The position numbers and the translations under genes are program-made. The notes below the pieces were generated by a model. That model was not told where the DNA came from. It saw only the letters and a list, made by a program, of their open reading frames with translations, and ran no database searches. From Candidatus Kaiserbacteria bacterium CG10_big_fil_rev_8_21_14_0_10_47_16 (GTDB taxonomy: Bacteria; Patescibacteriota; Minisyncoccia; Phycocordibacterales; UBA918), in contig PFBI01000003.1 of NCBI GenBank assembly GCA_002773395.1, forward strand, positions 1,027 to 43,508: a stretch of DNA of 42,482 nucleotides. Direction: 5' to 3'. Below, in pieces: positions 7,998-16,606 of this stretch; positions within the stretch are counted from its first letter, which is position 1, and every line of letters begins with the position of its first letter.

Positions 7998-8177
7998 TCA
8001 TTTCTTCCAGTCTTCAATGATGAATTTTGAGCCGCTCTTGCGGACAGTCACCTTCTGACGGTCACGCCACTTGAGTTCTCGTACAAATTCTATTGGTAAT
8101 GTAAGGGAAATACTTTTACCACCACCAGTACGTGTGAGCTTACGGATATTGCGCTCTTCAAGAGATTTACGAGCCAT
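7998..8177 (-). CDS. SpoVT/AbrB-type small DNA-binding protein (59 aa)
   Basis: The frame begins MARKSLEERNIRKLTRTGGG, then the swapped-hairpin pattern KSISLTLPIEFVRELKW and RDRQKVTVRKSGSKFIIEDW. This is the SpoVT/AbrB fold seen in transition-state regulators and MazE-type antitoxins. The basic, Gly-rich N-terminus could contact DNA. The promoter (TGATAATAT about 9 nt before the ATG) has its -35 region inside or next to the long palindrome at 8203-8238, a plausible operator for autoregulation. No toxin gene is recognisable next to it, although the 175-aa membrane protein follows directly. Confidence 0.65.
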   Translation of the reverse strand: MARKSLEERNIRKLTRTGGGKSISLTLPIEFVRELKWRDRQKVTVRKSGSKFIIEDWKK

Positions 8178-8202
8178 AATATATTTATATTATCACAAAG
8201 AA

Positions 8203-8238
8203 AACTCTTGAATTAACTCTAGAGTTAATTCAAGAGTT
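8203..8238. terminator. 36-bp perfect palindrome: terminator and/or operator
   Basis: Perfect dyad centred at 8220/8221 (CTCTAGAG core; outer arms CTCTTGAATTAA). On the minus strand the second arm runs into TTTTCTTT, so it can terminate the O-antigen ligase transcript whose stop is 10 nt away. It also covers the -35 region of the AbrB-like gene. A perfect dyad without spacer and with AT-rich arms differs from the GC-rich terminators elsewhere here, which favours an added protein-binding role. Confidence 0.6.
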
Positions 8239-8247
8239 AACTATTCT

Positions 8248-10269
8248 CTAAATATACCGGAAGAAGTAGAGTTCGACGTTCGGGAAGGTTTGGATTGATT
8301 TCTCAATGTAATCTGCCACCTCGTGTCCCATTTCAATATCTGGGTTTACATCAATTCCCTTCTGAGCCCAGAGACGTGCGTTCTCAAAGTCCTTTTGGTA
8401 GAGGAATGCGACTGCTTTCATCCAGTATCCTTGCGGGACGTCCGGGTTAAGTGCGATGGCGGTATCGAGCGTATCGTGCGCTTCTTGGAGATGGTCGACA
8501 CCAAAGAGCTGGTCATACATGTAGAGGTCAGCGAGACTAAAGAGTGCACGAATGTCATGTGGGTGCGCATCAAGATACTCCTGATACCGCGCTTCGAATA
8601 TAGTGAGTTCTTTCACAAAGAGTTCTCGCTGTCCTGCTTTATCAAGAATACTTGGATCTTCACCAATACCGCGCTGGAAGTCTGTTGATGTTCGCCAGAG
8701 GAATGCTTGTTGGTCCATCGGTGAGCCGAAGAGATCGTCGTAGAGTGGAAGTCGCTTTTCGCTTGAGCCGATCGTGCGTATTTGGCCGTTTGCGTGTTCT
8801 GCTTTCATGATTGGCCATGTGCCGGCGATAAACGCCCATCCGAAGTAGAGGATGAGAACAGCGCCCGCTGCGCGACGAATGTCTATCGGGAGTACATATT
8901 CTGTTTTCTCTTTCCCGACTGCTTCTGTGTACGTGCGGTGGAAGAGTACCGTCGCAAGTGCTGCCATGATGGTGACGGCCATGAGTGAAATGGATGTATC
9001 AAACGCAGTCTGGAGCTCTGCAAAGTGAAATATGAAATACACCATGAGCAGCTGCGCGAGCGTACGGTCGTCTTCATCTTTTGTGCGGAGTATCACGTAT
9101 ACCAACGAACAGATGGTGACAATGTACATGAGGAGGTATACCAAGAGCCCGAGGTATCCCGAATCAACGGTTTGATCGATGAGGACATTGTGGGCACGGT
9201 CGAACCACGCCTCTTTACCTCCTTCATTGGTGAGGAGCTTATTGTCGTAGTGGGTAACGAAGGCTGTTTCAAAGTTGTCAGTCCCCCATCCGAGCACTGG
9301 TCGCTCTGCGATCATATCGCTTGAAAGTTGCCACACGAGTGGTCGCGCATTGGTACCTTGCGAGAGGTACGCATCACGTACGAAGCCATTCGGTGACATG
9401 AGAGATACTGCCGCTGCAGCTATCAGTACGAATCCAAGAATCGTACCTCCCCACATAATCTTGGAACGGAGCTGCGTGTTCTGCACTTTCGCAACAGCGC
9501 GGAGAATGAGGAAGAGTATGACCGCACCGACGAGTGCATACGTGGTTGAGCGGGCTTCTCCAACAAGTGAGAACGGGTTGTGGATGATGTCTACCTTCCG
9601 GAACCACAGTTCCTTACTAATGATGTATGGGTTAATAAGGAAGACAAGCGGCGTGACGTATTTCCACCAGATATGTTTGGTTGTGGGTGACGTGATGACG
9701 TAGTACAGAGAGAGGAGGAATGCTGCGAAGAGGTACATCGCTGCGAAGGTTGAGTTGCCGAAGTAGAAACCGTCCCACGGAACCCATGAGAATGTGAGGC
9801 CGAGTCCTTCAGGACCGAGGAATGAACCAAGTGAAAAGAGACCAGTACTCACAAGGAGTACTTTGAGGAGGGTACGCATATCCTCTCTCTTTTGAAAGAG
9901 CGTGGTGAGGAAGAGGTAGATAAGAGCCAAGTGTATGAAGAAGAATAGCCCCGTGACACGTGTTGCCTTTGACCAAAAAGAAATGAGTGGATCAATACCG
10001 AGGAGCGATGCAGCTGCGAGAACTGCGAGATAGAGTCCGAGTACGACGGTGATTGGTGATTTGAGAATAGTAACCGTTTGCTTCTTTTGGAGAAGTGCAG
10101 CACCAACAATGAGTGCGAGAAGTTCAACGACGAACATCAATGCAACAGAGCGTGATGACGTACCGTTGTATAAGTACCCGCGGTACATAATGAAGGGAAA
10201 CAGAGCAATAAATATATAGAGTGCGTATTTGAGCGTCGCGCGAAGCATGCCCTTGGTATCTAAAAACAT
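8248..10269 (-). CDS. O-antigen ligase/Wzy-like membrane protein with C-terminal TPR domain
   Basis: 673 residues with about 12 hydrophobic helices in residues 1-490. The periplasmic-loop signature of the Wzy_C/WaaL family is present: GWGTDNF, then WFDRAHNVLIDQTVDSGYLGLLVYLL. A soluble C-terminal part (about 560-660) carries TPR-like repeats (HDIRALFSLADLYMYDQ, DTLDTAIALNPDVPQGYW, KDFENARLWAQKGIDVNPD). Such proteins transfer or polymerise glycans, including S-layer or pilin glycosylation. Next to the major surface-protein gene, glycan decoration of that layer is plausible but inferred. A TATACT box 8 nt before the ATG suggests a leaderless mRNA. Confidence 0.8.
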   Translation of the reverse strand: MFLDTKGMLRATLKYALYIFIALFPFIMYRGYLYNGTSSRSVALMFVVELLALIVGAALLQKKQTVTILKSPITVVLGLYLAVLAAASLLGIDPLISFWSKATRVTGLFFFIHLALIYLFLTTLFQKREDMRTLLKVLLVSTGLFSLGSFLGPEGLGLTFSWVPWDGFYFGNSTFAAMYLFAAFLLSLYYVITSPTTKHIWWKYVTPLVFLINPYIISKELWFRKVDIIHNPFSLVGEARSTTYALVGAVILFLILRAVAKVQNTQLRSKIMWGGTILGFVLIAAAAVSLMSPNGFVRDAYLSQGTNARPLVWQLSSDMIAERPVLGWGTDNFETAFVTHYDNKLLTNEGGKEAWFDRAHNVLIDQTVDSGYLGLLVYLLMYIVTICSLVYVILRTKDEDDRTLAQLLMVYFIFHFAELQTAFDTSISLMAVTIMAALATVLFHRTYTEAVGKEKTEYVLPIDIRRAAGAVLILYFGWAFIAGTWPIMKAEHANGQIRTIGSSEKRLPLYDDLFGSPMDQQAFLWRTSTDFQRGIGEDPSILDKAGQRELFVKELTIFEARYQEYLDAHPHDIRALFSLADLYMYDQLFGVDHLQEAHDTLDTAIALNPDVPQGYWMKAVAFLYQKDFENARLWAQKGIDVNPDIEMGHEVADYIEKSIQTFPNVELYFFRYI

Positions 10270-10322
10270 ATGGGAGTAGTATACCGCGCACGGGATTCAT
10301 CGCAAAACAAGGACTGGATATA

Positions 10323-10352
10323 CAAAAAGCCGCCCTTTCGGGCGGCTTTTTG
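10323..10352 (-). terminator. Terminator of the surface-protein gene
   Basis: 13-bp perfect GC-rich stem (10323-10335 with 10340-10352), with T-runs on both sides, so it can act in both directions. Confidence 0.85.
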
Positions 10353-10393
10353 CCGTTTGTAACAATTAGATTGTTACAACCTTCTAACTAAGA

Positions 10394-12343
10394 CTAGTTA
10401 AGACCAAGGTATGAGGTCTTGAACGTATCGAGGTCTGAAGTGTACGCGTTGTCTGGAGTTGGGTCTGTTGAATCAGTGTCCCATGATACTCCTCCGAGCG
10501 CTACGCGGAATGAACCTGCTTGTCCAGCTGTTGGAAGCTGTACAGTCGTTGTAAGTTCAAACGTTTCTGTTGAACCTTCCTCGATCTGGTAGAGACCAAC
10601 ACTTGTAAGTGTTGCATCTGTTACGTTTACGAGAACTGTACTTACACCACCTACAGTCGCTGTACCGGCACGATCAGCGTGAGCTGTTGTGTAACCAGTC
10701 GTTACGCCTGTGAGCTGTGCATCAGCAAGTGATGAGACGTAAGCAGTATCGCCAATCGCAGTAACTGAGTACTTGATTGTGAATGTGCCGAGGTCGTCAC
10801 TAGCTGAGTTACCAGCAGTTGAGCTTGTTGTAGCTGAGATAAGCTTGAGCTGGATTCCCGATGTTCGGAATTCCTGCGCTTCTCCCGTTGCTGTACCTGA
10901 CTTCTCTGTTGAGTCAGAAAGCTGATCGCCTTCTTCGTTCTCAGCATCGATGTAATCACGGTTAGTAGATGTTACTGAAGCCGTAAGTGTATCTCCTTCG
11001 TCGAGGTTACCAGCATCAATATCATTGATGTCAGCAAGCACTTCGAATTCAATTGTGTCACCTGCTGACATATCGAAGTCGAGGTTATCGAAGGTTACTG
11101 TACCTACGAGAGTACTGCCAGTGATAGATACACTTTCTGTGTATTCCTCACCGTCAAGAACGAGCTTGAGTGACCCAGTTACCGCTGTAACGTTGGCACC
11201 GCCAACAGTTGTAAGTGTTACTGGGAATTCATCGATAGTTACATCAGATGAACCATCGAGCTTGATCTTACCCTTCAAGAGTACAACGTCGTCAGTGTTT
11301 GATGAATCATCAATCACTACTACTCCAGCGTTTGGAGTATCAGATGCTGTTGAGATCTTGAGTTCAGTATCAGCTGAAGTAGAGAATGAAACAAAGTTCA
11401 TTGCTACATCCGCGCCGTTACTTGTTGTATCGTTGATTGTTACACCTGATCCATCAAGGACTCGGATAGAATCAACGTCTACAGTGATCGCATCACCTGC
11501 GATATCTGTTGAATCAAGGTTACTCTTCGCTGTTACAGTAACATAGAACTTTTCTGTGTCACCTGCACGAACGACAGCACTCTTAAGTGCAGCTGTCTTA
11601 GTGTATACGTTGTTGTTACCCTTTGTGAAATCATCCACATCGATAGTCGCAACTTCCGTACTTCCTTGCCAAACTGACACAGAGTCAACGTATCGGTTAA
11701 GACGTGTTGAACCTGAGTTGCTATTAGTGTTGAAGCTAATAGACATTGCAGTAAGCTGGATGTCTCCATCATCAGCTGCTTCAACGTCCATACCGAGTAC
11801 CTTTACATCTGACTCATCTTCACCAACTTCTTCGTTGTTGTATTGTGAAAGATTTGTTACTGATGCAATAGTACCGAATTTACCGTTGAGTGTAACTGAA
11901 CCTGTTGATCCAGTACCAGTACCGCCAGTTGTTCCTGCAACCATTGCATACTTAGCCTGTGAAATCGGGCCAAAGTATCCAACTGCTGGTGCTACTCCGT
12001 TCGCTGCTTGCCATGCTGCAACTGCAGCCTGTGTAAGCGGACCAAAGTAACCGTAAGAAACGCCTGTAGGCATTGTTAGGTGATTTGCTGCAACAAGGTA
12101 TTGTTGAAGACAAGTAACCTGAGCTCCCTGTGAACCAACCGTTAGACTGCCTGTGAATGTACATTCGGCAGCTGACGCTCCTCCTGAACCTGTAAGAGCA
12201 GAGATCTGCGCTTGTAGTTGCGCGATCAATGCTTGTAGCTCATCAACTGTTGCGGCCTTTGCAGGCATCGCAAGCGTTGCGAGCATTGAAACTGCTACAA
12301 AAGCTACTGCTAGCTTTGCAACAAGTGTATTTGTAATACTCAT
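10394..12343 (-). CDS. S-layer-like surface protein with peptidoglycan-binding domain
   Basis: 649 residues. A signal peptide ends near AMPAKA (about 30). A coiled stretch (DELQALIAQLQAQISAL, 33-49) is followed by a peptidoglycan-binding_1-type domain (about 65-130) with GSQGAQVTCLQQYL, YGYFGPLTQAAVAAWQ and VGYFGPISQAKY. The rest is a long Ser/Thr/Asp-rich series of beta-sandwich-like segments (DVTIDEFPVTLTTV, GDTIEFEVLADIND) without membrane anchor. This layout is typical of abundant CPR surface-layer proteins. No SD (AT-rich upstream). It is a single-gene unit with a strong terminator and a long, hairpin-rich upstream region. Structural S-layer role is inferred. Confidence 0.8.
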   Translation of the reverse strand: MSITNTLVAKLAVAFVAVSMLATLAMPAKAATVDELQALIAQLQAQISALTGSGGASAAECTFTGSLTVGSQGAQVTCLQQYLVAANHLTMPTGVSYGYFGPLTQAAVAAWQAANGVAPAVGYFGPISQAKYAMVAGTTGGTGTGSTGSVTLNGKFGTIASVTNLSQYNNEEVGEDESDVKVLGMDVEAADDGDIQLTAMSISFNTNSNSGSTRLNRYVDSVSVWQGSTEVATIDVDDFTKGNNNVYTKTAALKSAVVRAGDTEKFYVTVTAKSNLDSTDIAGDAITVDVDSIRVLDGSGVTINDTTSNGADVAMNFVSFSTSADTELKISTASDTPNAGVVVIDDSSNTDDVVLLKGKIKLDGSSDVTIDEFPVTLTTVGGANVTAVTGSLKLVLDGEEYTESVSITGSTLVGTVTFDNLDFDMSAGDTIEFEVLADINDIDAGNLDEGDTLTASVTSTNRDYIDAENEEGDQLSDSTEKSGTATGEAQEFRTSGIQLKLISATTSSTAGNSASDDLGTFTIKYSVTAIGDTAYVSSLADAQLTGVTTGYTTAHADRAGTATVGGVSTVLVNVTDATLTSVGLYQIEEGSTETFELTTTVQLPTAGQAGSFRVALGGVSWDTDSTDPTPDNAYTSDLDTFKTSYLGLN

Positions 12344-12434
12344 AACAATATTCTTCGTTATTTGTAATAACTAACTAATAAGAATTAATTCTCATTTGCG
12401 AATCCGTGTGTCGAGCACGTATTCACGAATAACC

Positions 12435-12487
12435 GAGCGAGCTCGGAAACTGCACATGGATACCCCATGCAGTTTCCGAGCTCGCTC
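12435..12487 (-). terminator. Long GC-rich hairpin upstream of the surface-protein gene
   Basis: 20-bp perfect stem (12435-12454 with 12468-12487), extended inside by a second CATGG/CCATG pairing. It lies about 90 nt before the surface-protein start on the same strand. There is no run of T after it on the minus strand (GGTTATTCG), so it may be a 5' mRNA-stabilising stem rather than a terminator. Confidence 0.5.
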
Positions 12488-12499
12488 TTTGCTTCACTA

Positions 12500-13050
12500 C
12501 CTCTATACATTTATATATGGTATCGACATCATAAACATGTAGAGGGTAGCTTCGTAAGTAAGTCTGAGTGTCTTTCGTAATTGCAACCGTCGTAGGGAAA
12601 AAGAATGCAGAAAATGAGACTGTTTGTATGTGGTACTTCGTTATTACTCGAAGCACACCGTACAAACAAAGAAACTCCGCACGAACAAAATGTTCGAGGG
12701 AAATAGTTGTGTCTATTCAGTTTTCAAATAACCGGTTTCATCCCGTCGCAACTCTTAAAAAAAGAGCGCGTAGAAACGCACAATCACAGTATACGTTATG
12801 CCGTGAAACTTATGCTTTTCTTTCTGTGGATTACAGCCATTACTCTCTGTAATGGTGTGGATTCCTTTCGAAATGCGTCTCGAGAGAATACGTGTTTTTG
12901 ACCTAAAAGTCAATGAAATCAACACCTATTCGCCCTGTCTGTTTAATGAAGACGCCCATCATACGGCCCTCTTACATCCCAAAAAACTATGTAACACATA
13001 CTCACTTTATGCAAATAATACGGCCTGAAGTATGGTTTTCTTACGACCGG
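12500..13050 (-). other. Gene-free, hairpin-rich stretch upstream of the surface-protein gene
   Basis: No reading frame looks real on either strand. Inverted repeats: CTACCTCTATACAT with ATGTAGAGGGTAG (about 12507-12556); TGTTTGTA/TACAAACA enclosing GTACTTCG/CGAAGCAC (about 12621-12669); CGAACA/TGTTCG (about 12682-12696); and CCATTAC/GTAATGG (about 12837-12855). It resembles the stem-loop series ahead of the 23S gene. A long 5' UTR of the highly expressed surface-protein mRNA, or a small RNA, is possible. I found no tmRNA, RNase P or SRP RNA landmarks. Confidence 0.4.
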
Positions 13051-13052
13051 CT

Positions 13053-13088
13053 AAAATGTCCTACAGAGGGTCCTCTAACGGACATTTT
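13053..13088 (-). terminator. Hairpin terminator after the HTH regulator
   Basis: Outer 9-bp stem AAAATGTCC/GGACATTTT with an inner AGAGG/CCTCT stem. It lies 12 nt past the stop at 13101. Confidence 0.65.
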
Positions 13089-13100
13089 TGGTTACGACGC

Positions 13101-13814
13101 TTATTGTCCTATATATGAATATGTACTCCATCTACGCTCACCTTCCCTTAATACAAGGCCGTCTTTTATCATGGTCGTTAGTTCACGCTGTATGGTCTTT
13201 TCACTGCAGTCCTTTATGGTATCGGTGATGTCTTTTATAGACGCTTTTTGCTCCGCAATGAGAACGGCTTTTATACGATCACGGCGGTCTCCATTTTGTG
13301 CTGAGTCGGTCTTTGCCACTTTTGCACGCCCCTCTGAAACGCGGCGTTGCGCGGGTGCTGTGTGACGCGCCTTTGATGAAGTCTCTTCACGAAATAAACT
13401 GGTCATCGATTCTTCAGTATTGTTCATATCAAAATCACGTAATGAACGCAGGACCGTATCAATCTCTGCAACAAACACATTGAGGTGTTCGACCTGCATA
13501 CCGCCGATGGTGTAAAACACACGGAGCTTACTTTCAAGGAGGACCATCTTGCTTGCAAGTTGGTGTGCGACTGATCCAAACGCTTCGCGTGACAGCAGTA
13601 GCATCTCCCCCGTTGCGGACAGTGTCTCAAGGGCCCACATATCAAGGTCACGAGCTTGGACGCTTTCTCGAACCTGTTCGTCACTTTTATGTACGATATA
13701 AGAGACAGCACAGACTATTTTTTCTGTCTTTTTAAAAATAGATTTAAAATACTGCTCGTCTGATATAAGACGCTTTCCTGTTGATCCGGTTATATTCATA
13801 CTTGTGTCTTTCAT
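13101..13814 (-). CDS. DeoR-type winged-helix regulator conserved in CPR
   Basis: 237 residues. The C-terminal 60 form a winged helix (RRDRIKAVLIAEQKASIKDI, then SEKTIQRELTTMIKDGLV with the recognition helix, then a wing ending RWSTYSYIG). The N-terminal 130 are helical (four-helix-bundle-like, with HKSDEQVRESVQARD and LLSREAFGSVAHQLASKM). A basic Ser/Ala-rich linker joins them (about 145-175). It has a good sigma70 promoter flanked by 9-bp inverted half-sites, so autorepression is likely. A second ATG lies 5 codons in. Its target genes are unknown; it lies ahead of ftsK in the opposite direction. Confidence 0.65.
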   Translation of the reverse strand: MKDTSMNITGSTGKRLISDEQYFKSIFKKTEKIVCAVSYIVHKSDEQVRESVQARDLDMWALETLSATGEMLLLSREAFGSVAHQLASKMVLLESKLRVFYTIGGMQVEHLNVFVAEIDTVLRSLRDFDMNNTEESMTSLFREETSSKARHTAPAQRRVSEGRAKVAKTDSAQNGDRRDRIKAVLIAEQKASIKDITDTIKDCSEKTIQRELTTMIKDGLVLREGERRWSTYSYIGQ

Positions 13815-13827
13815 AATTGTCTCTTAC

Positions 13828-13873
13828 GTCGTATAGATGTCTCTAATAGACTTTTATAAATGTACTATACGAC
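13828..13873 (-). promoter_or_regulatory. Candidate operator: 9-bp inverted half-sites
   Basis: GTCGTATAG (13828-13836) and CTATACGAC (13865-13873) are perfect inverted copies with centres 37 bp apart. One covers the -10 of the promoter at 13864-13892 and the other lies inside the leader. Because one copy lies upstream of the predicted start site, the pair cannot form an RNA hairpin in that transcript, which favours protein binding. Confidence 0.55.
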
Positions 13874-13892
13874 TTTTTCGTGTCCCTTACAA
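13864..13892 (-). promoter_or_regulatory. sigma70 promoter of the HTH regulator
   Basis: TTGTAA (13887-13892), 17-nt spacer, TATAGT (13864-13869) on the minus strand. Transcription would start near 13857. Confidence 0.65.
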
Positions 13893-14029
13893 CTAGTCCT
13901 TGATGGTTCTTCGTGTCGCAACCACATTTGTGCACTTCCGTGTTTATACACATAAAATTATCGCTCACCTGCGTGGTATTATGGGTATACCAGAATGTAA
14001 TTTTGGAGGTTTACACGATACGTATTTTC

Positions 14030-16198
14030 ATGGCACGAACTCGAAAGCATAAAAAACAAGATCGGCCATTTTTTGACGATCTTTCCCCACACACCAAGCA
14101 AGCAATTGGTGCTGTTTTATTTGCTGTACTGGGGACCTTCTTCATTCTTTCTTCTCTTGGCTACGCGGGACCAGCAGGTAACCTCACGCACAGGGCGCTC
14201 AACTACCTCTTCGGATACGGATTCGTGCTCGCACCTGTTATCTGTCTTTTATATGTATACGTACTGATGCGTCCACGAGATGATGAGCGAGTCAGCTTGG
14301 CGAAGATTATCGGCGTTGCACTTCTCTTCTTTTCATCACTCGGCCTCTTCTCACTCGCAGGTGAGCAGGCAGGAGGAATTGCAGGTATGGCACTCGAAGC
14401 GCCGCTGACGTTTCTTCTCGGTGGTATTACGACCGGCATCATCCTCGCTGCGTTTGCCCTCATTGCAATATTCCTTACATTTGATATTGGGCTTGGAAGT
14501 CCGTTTGCATTCTTGAAGCGAGAGGATGCTACTGAAGAAGATGACGATGATATTGCTGCACTCGAGTCTGAACTCTCACAAGTAGTAGATGACGCATCAG
14601 ACTCTGAAGCGGAGGAACCTGAGGAGGAAGTAACCCCACGCAAAAAACTCGGTGAACGTATGGGGCTCCGCAAGTCGGGAGACTTCATGGTTACGAGTTT
14701 CGTAGGATCATACGCACCACCTCCTCTTTCACTCCTTAAAAAGGATCGGGGGAAAGCGCAGGTTGGAGATGTGAAAGCAAACGCAAACATTATCAAGCGT
14801 ACGCTGAAGAACTTTGGTATTGATGTTGAGATGGATGAAGTATCTATTGGACCGACTGTCACGCGCTACGCGCTGAAACCAGCAGAAGGTGTCCGCATCT
14901 CAAAGATCGTTGGCCTGCAGAACAATCTCGAGCTTGCGCTTGCTGCAAGCCCCGTTCGTATTGAAGCCCCAATCCCCGGGAAATCACTCGTTGGTATTGA
15001 AGTTCCAAACATCACAAAAGCAACAGTTGGACTCGCTCCGTTGCTCACCTCTCCTGATTACACCGATTCACCGAAGCCACTTCTGGTCGCACTTGGCCGC
15101 GACATTACGGGACGTGCTCACTTCGCAAACGTTGCAAAGATGCCACACGTTCTTATTGCAGGTACAACCGGCTCTGGTAAGTCAGCAACGATTCACGCGC
15201 TCGTGGTCTCACTCCTCTTCCGCAACTCTCCCGAGCAACTTCGATTTATTATGATCGACCCGAAGCGTGTGGAACTCACACTCTACAACGATATTCCCCA
15301 CCTCCTCACACCAGTGATTACTGAAGCGAAGAAGGCTATCCTTTCACTCAAGTGGGCTATCAAAGAGATGGAACGACGTTATGACATCCTGCAAGCGGAC
15401 AAGGTCCGTGACATTGGTTCGTACCATGAAAATATCTATAATCCAGCAAAAGCAAAGTTTGAAAAGAATGGTTCACCGGAAGAAGATAAAGACGCCCTCC
15501 CTGAACCATTGCCACACATCGTCATCGTGATGGACGAACTTGCTGACCTCATGCAGGCATACCCTCGTGAGCTCGAGGCATCGATTGTGCGCCTTGCGCA
15601 GATGAGTCGTGCTGTCGGTATCCACCTTATCCTTGCAACACAGCGTCCGTCAGTAAACGTCATCACTGGACTCATTAAAGCGAACGTACCGTCACGTATT
15701 GCACTCCAAGTAGCGTCGCAAGTTGACTCACGCACAATCCTCGACCAAGTAGGGGCTGAGAAGCTTCTCGGTGCCGGTGACATGCTCTTCCTCTCAGGCG
15801 AGCTCGCGAAGCCACAACGTCTCCAGTCTGCATTCATCTCTGAAGAAGAACTCAAAGATGTGGTGAACTACCTCAAAGATCAATCCGAAGCACAGGTACT
15901 CGATGCAATCGACCTTGATGCCGACAACAAACACGGCGGTGACGCATTCTTCGGTGCAATGGTTGATGATGAAGATGGTGATGATCTCTACGAAGATGCT
16001 CGTATCGCAGTGATCGAAGCGGGCAAGGCATCGACCTCATACATCCAGCGTAAACTCCGCGTCGGGTATTCTCGCGCTGCCCGTCTCATGGATCTCCTTG
16101 AGGAGCGTGGCGTCATCGGCCCTGCCGATGGATCGAAACCTCGCGAGATCATTGACCAAGGGTCGAGTGACGGCATGAGTAATGACGACGACGAATAA
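14030..16198 (+). CDS. ftsK: DNA translocase FtsK/SpoIIIE
   Basis: 722 residues from the ATG at 14030; the frame stays open 39 codons further up, but that extension looks non-coding. The N-terminal membrane part has four helices (about 24-44, 62-80, 92-110, 125-150), then an acidic linker (170-200). The motor follows: Walker A GTTGSGKS (378-385), Walker B IVIVMDELADLM, and the C-terminal gamma winged helix (ASTSYIQRKLRVGYSRAARLMDLLEERGVIG) that reads KOPS-type sites. It pumps chromosome ends through the septum. An extended -10 (TGGTATTAT, about 13973-13985) lies upstream. A GGAGG sits 20 nt before the ATG, too far to act as an SD. It leads into the small anchored protein and recA. Confidence 0.95.
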   Translation: MARTRKHKKQDRPFFDDLSPHTKQAIGAVLFAVLGTFFILSSLGYAGPAGNLTHRALNYLFGYGFVLAPVICLLYVYVLMRPRDDERVSLAKIIGVALLFFSSLGLFSLAGEQAGGIAGMALEAPLTFLLGGITTGIILAAFALIAIFLTFDIGLGSPFAFLKREDATEEDDDDIAALESELSQVVDDASDSEAEEPEEEVTPRKKLGERMGLRKSGDFMVTSFVGSYAPPPLSLLKKDRGKAQVGDVKANANIIKRTLKNFGIDVEMDEVSIGPTVTRYALKPAEGVRISKIVGLQNNLELALAASPVRIEAPIPGKSLVGIEVPNITKATVGLAPLLTSPDYTDSPKPLLVALGRDITGRAHFANVAKMPHVLIAGTTGSGKSATIHALVVSLLFRNSPEQLRFIMIDPKRVELTLYNDIPHLLTPVITEAKKAILSLKWAIKEMERRYDILQADKVRDIGSYHENIYNPAKAKFEKNGSPEEDKDALPEPLPHIVIVMDELADLMQAYPRELEASIVRLAQMSRAVGIHLILATQRPSVNVITGLIKANVPSRIALQVASQVDSRTILDQVGAEKLLGAGDMLFLSGELAKPQRLQSAFISEEELKDVVNYLKDQSEAQVLDAIDLDADNKHGGDAFFGAMVDDEDGDDLYEDARIAVIEAGKASTSYIQRKLRVGYSRAARLMDLLEERGVIGPADGSKPREIIDQGSSDGMSNDDDE

Positions 16199-16203
16199 CC
16201 ACT

Positions 16204-16572
16204 ATGACACCAATTCGCATGCGTTCAGTACACCTCTCAAAATACATCCGCATTGGCGGCATTATCCTTCTTATTGGACTTGCTATTTGGTATGCGCACT
16301 TCCAAGCGCGGAGCCTGCTCGCAGGTCCGCAAATCTTCCTCGATACGCCGGTCCAGACCGTTCAGGGTAACCAAATCATTCCGGTACGAGGACACGCTGA
16401 AAACATCACCAAAATAACCCTCAACGGTACCACTATCCACACCGACGAGTCGGGGTACTTTAATACCCTCCTTACACTTCCGGCTGGATATACTATAATG
16501 ACTATACACGCAGAGGATCGCTACGGTCGTGAGACATCTTTCTCACAATCACTGGTATACAATCCAACGTAG
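16204..16572 (+). CDS. Membrane-anchored small beta-domain protein
   Basis: 122 residues. An N-terminal TM helix (about 17-33, [17 protein letters not shown]) is followed by an outer domain of about 80 residues with the Ig-like/glucodextranase-B pattern ([62 protein letters not shown]). It starts 5 nt after the ftsK stop and ends 34 nt before recA, so it is probably co-transcribed. I know this arrangement from Parcubacteria, but no function has been assigned. Confidence 0.65.
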   Translation: MTPIRMRSVHLSKYIRIGGIILLIGLAIWYAHFQARSLLAGPQIFLDTPVQTVQGNQIIPVRGHAENITKITLNGTTIHTDESGYFNTLLTLPAGYTIMTIHAEDRYGRETSFSQSLVYNPT

Positions 16573-16606
16573 TTGGTTCCCTATTATTTATATTTATCAC
16601 ATTCCT

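Noticed and set aside
12423-12665. 80-codon minus-strand frame upstream of the surface-protein gene
   Set aside because: It spans the 20-bp perfect hairpin; residues look like translated non-coding sequence.
14001-14030. GGAGG upstream of ftsK as SD for an alternative start
   Set aside because: No ATG, GTG or TTG in frame at the right distance; the ATG at 14030 is 20 nt away.
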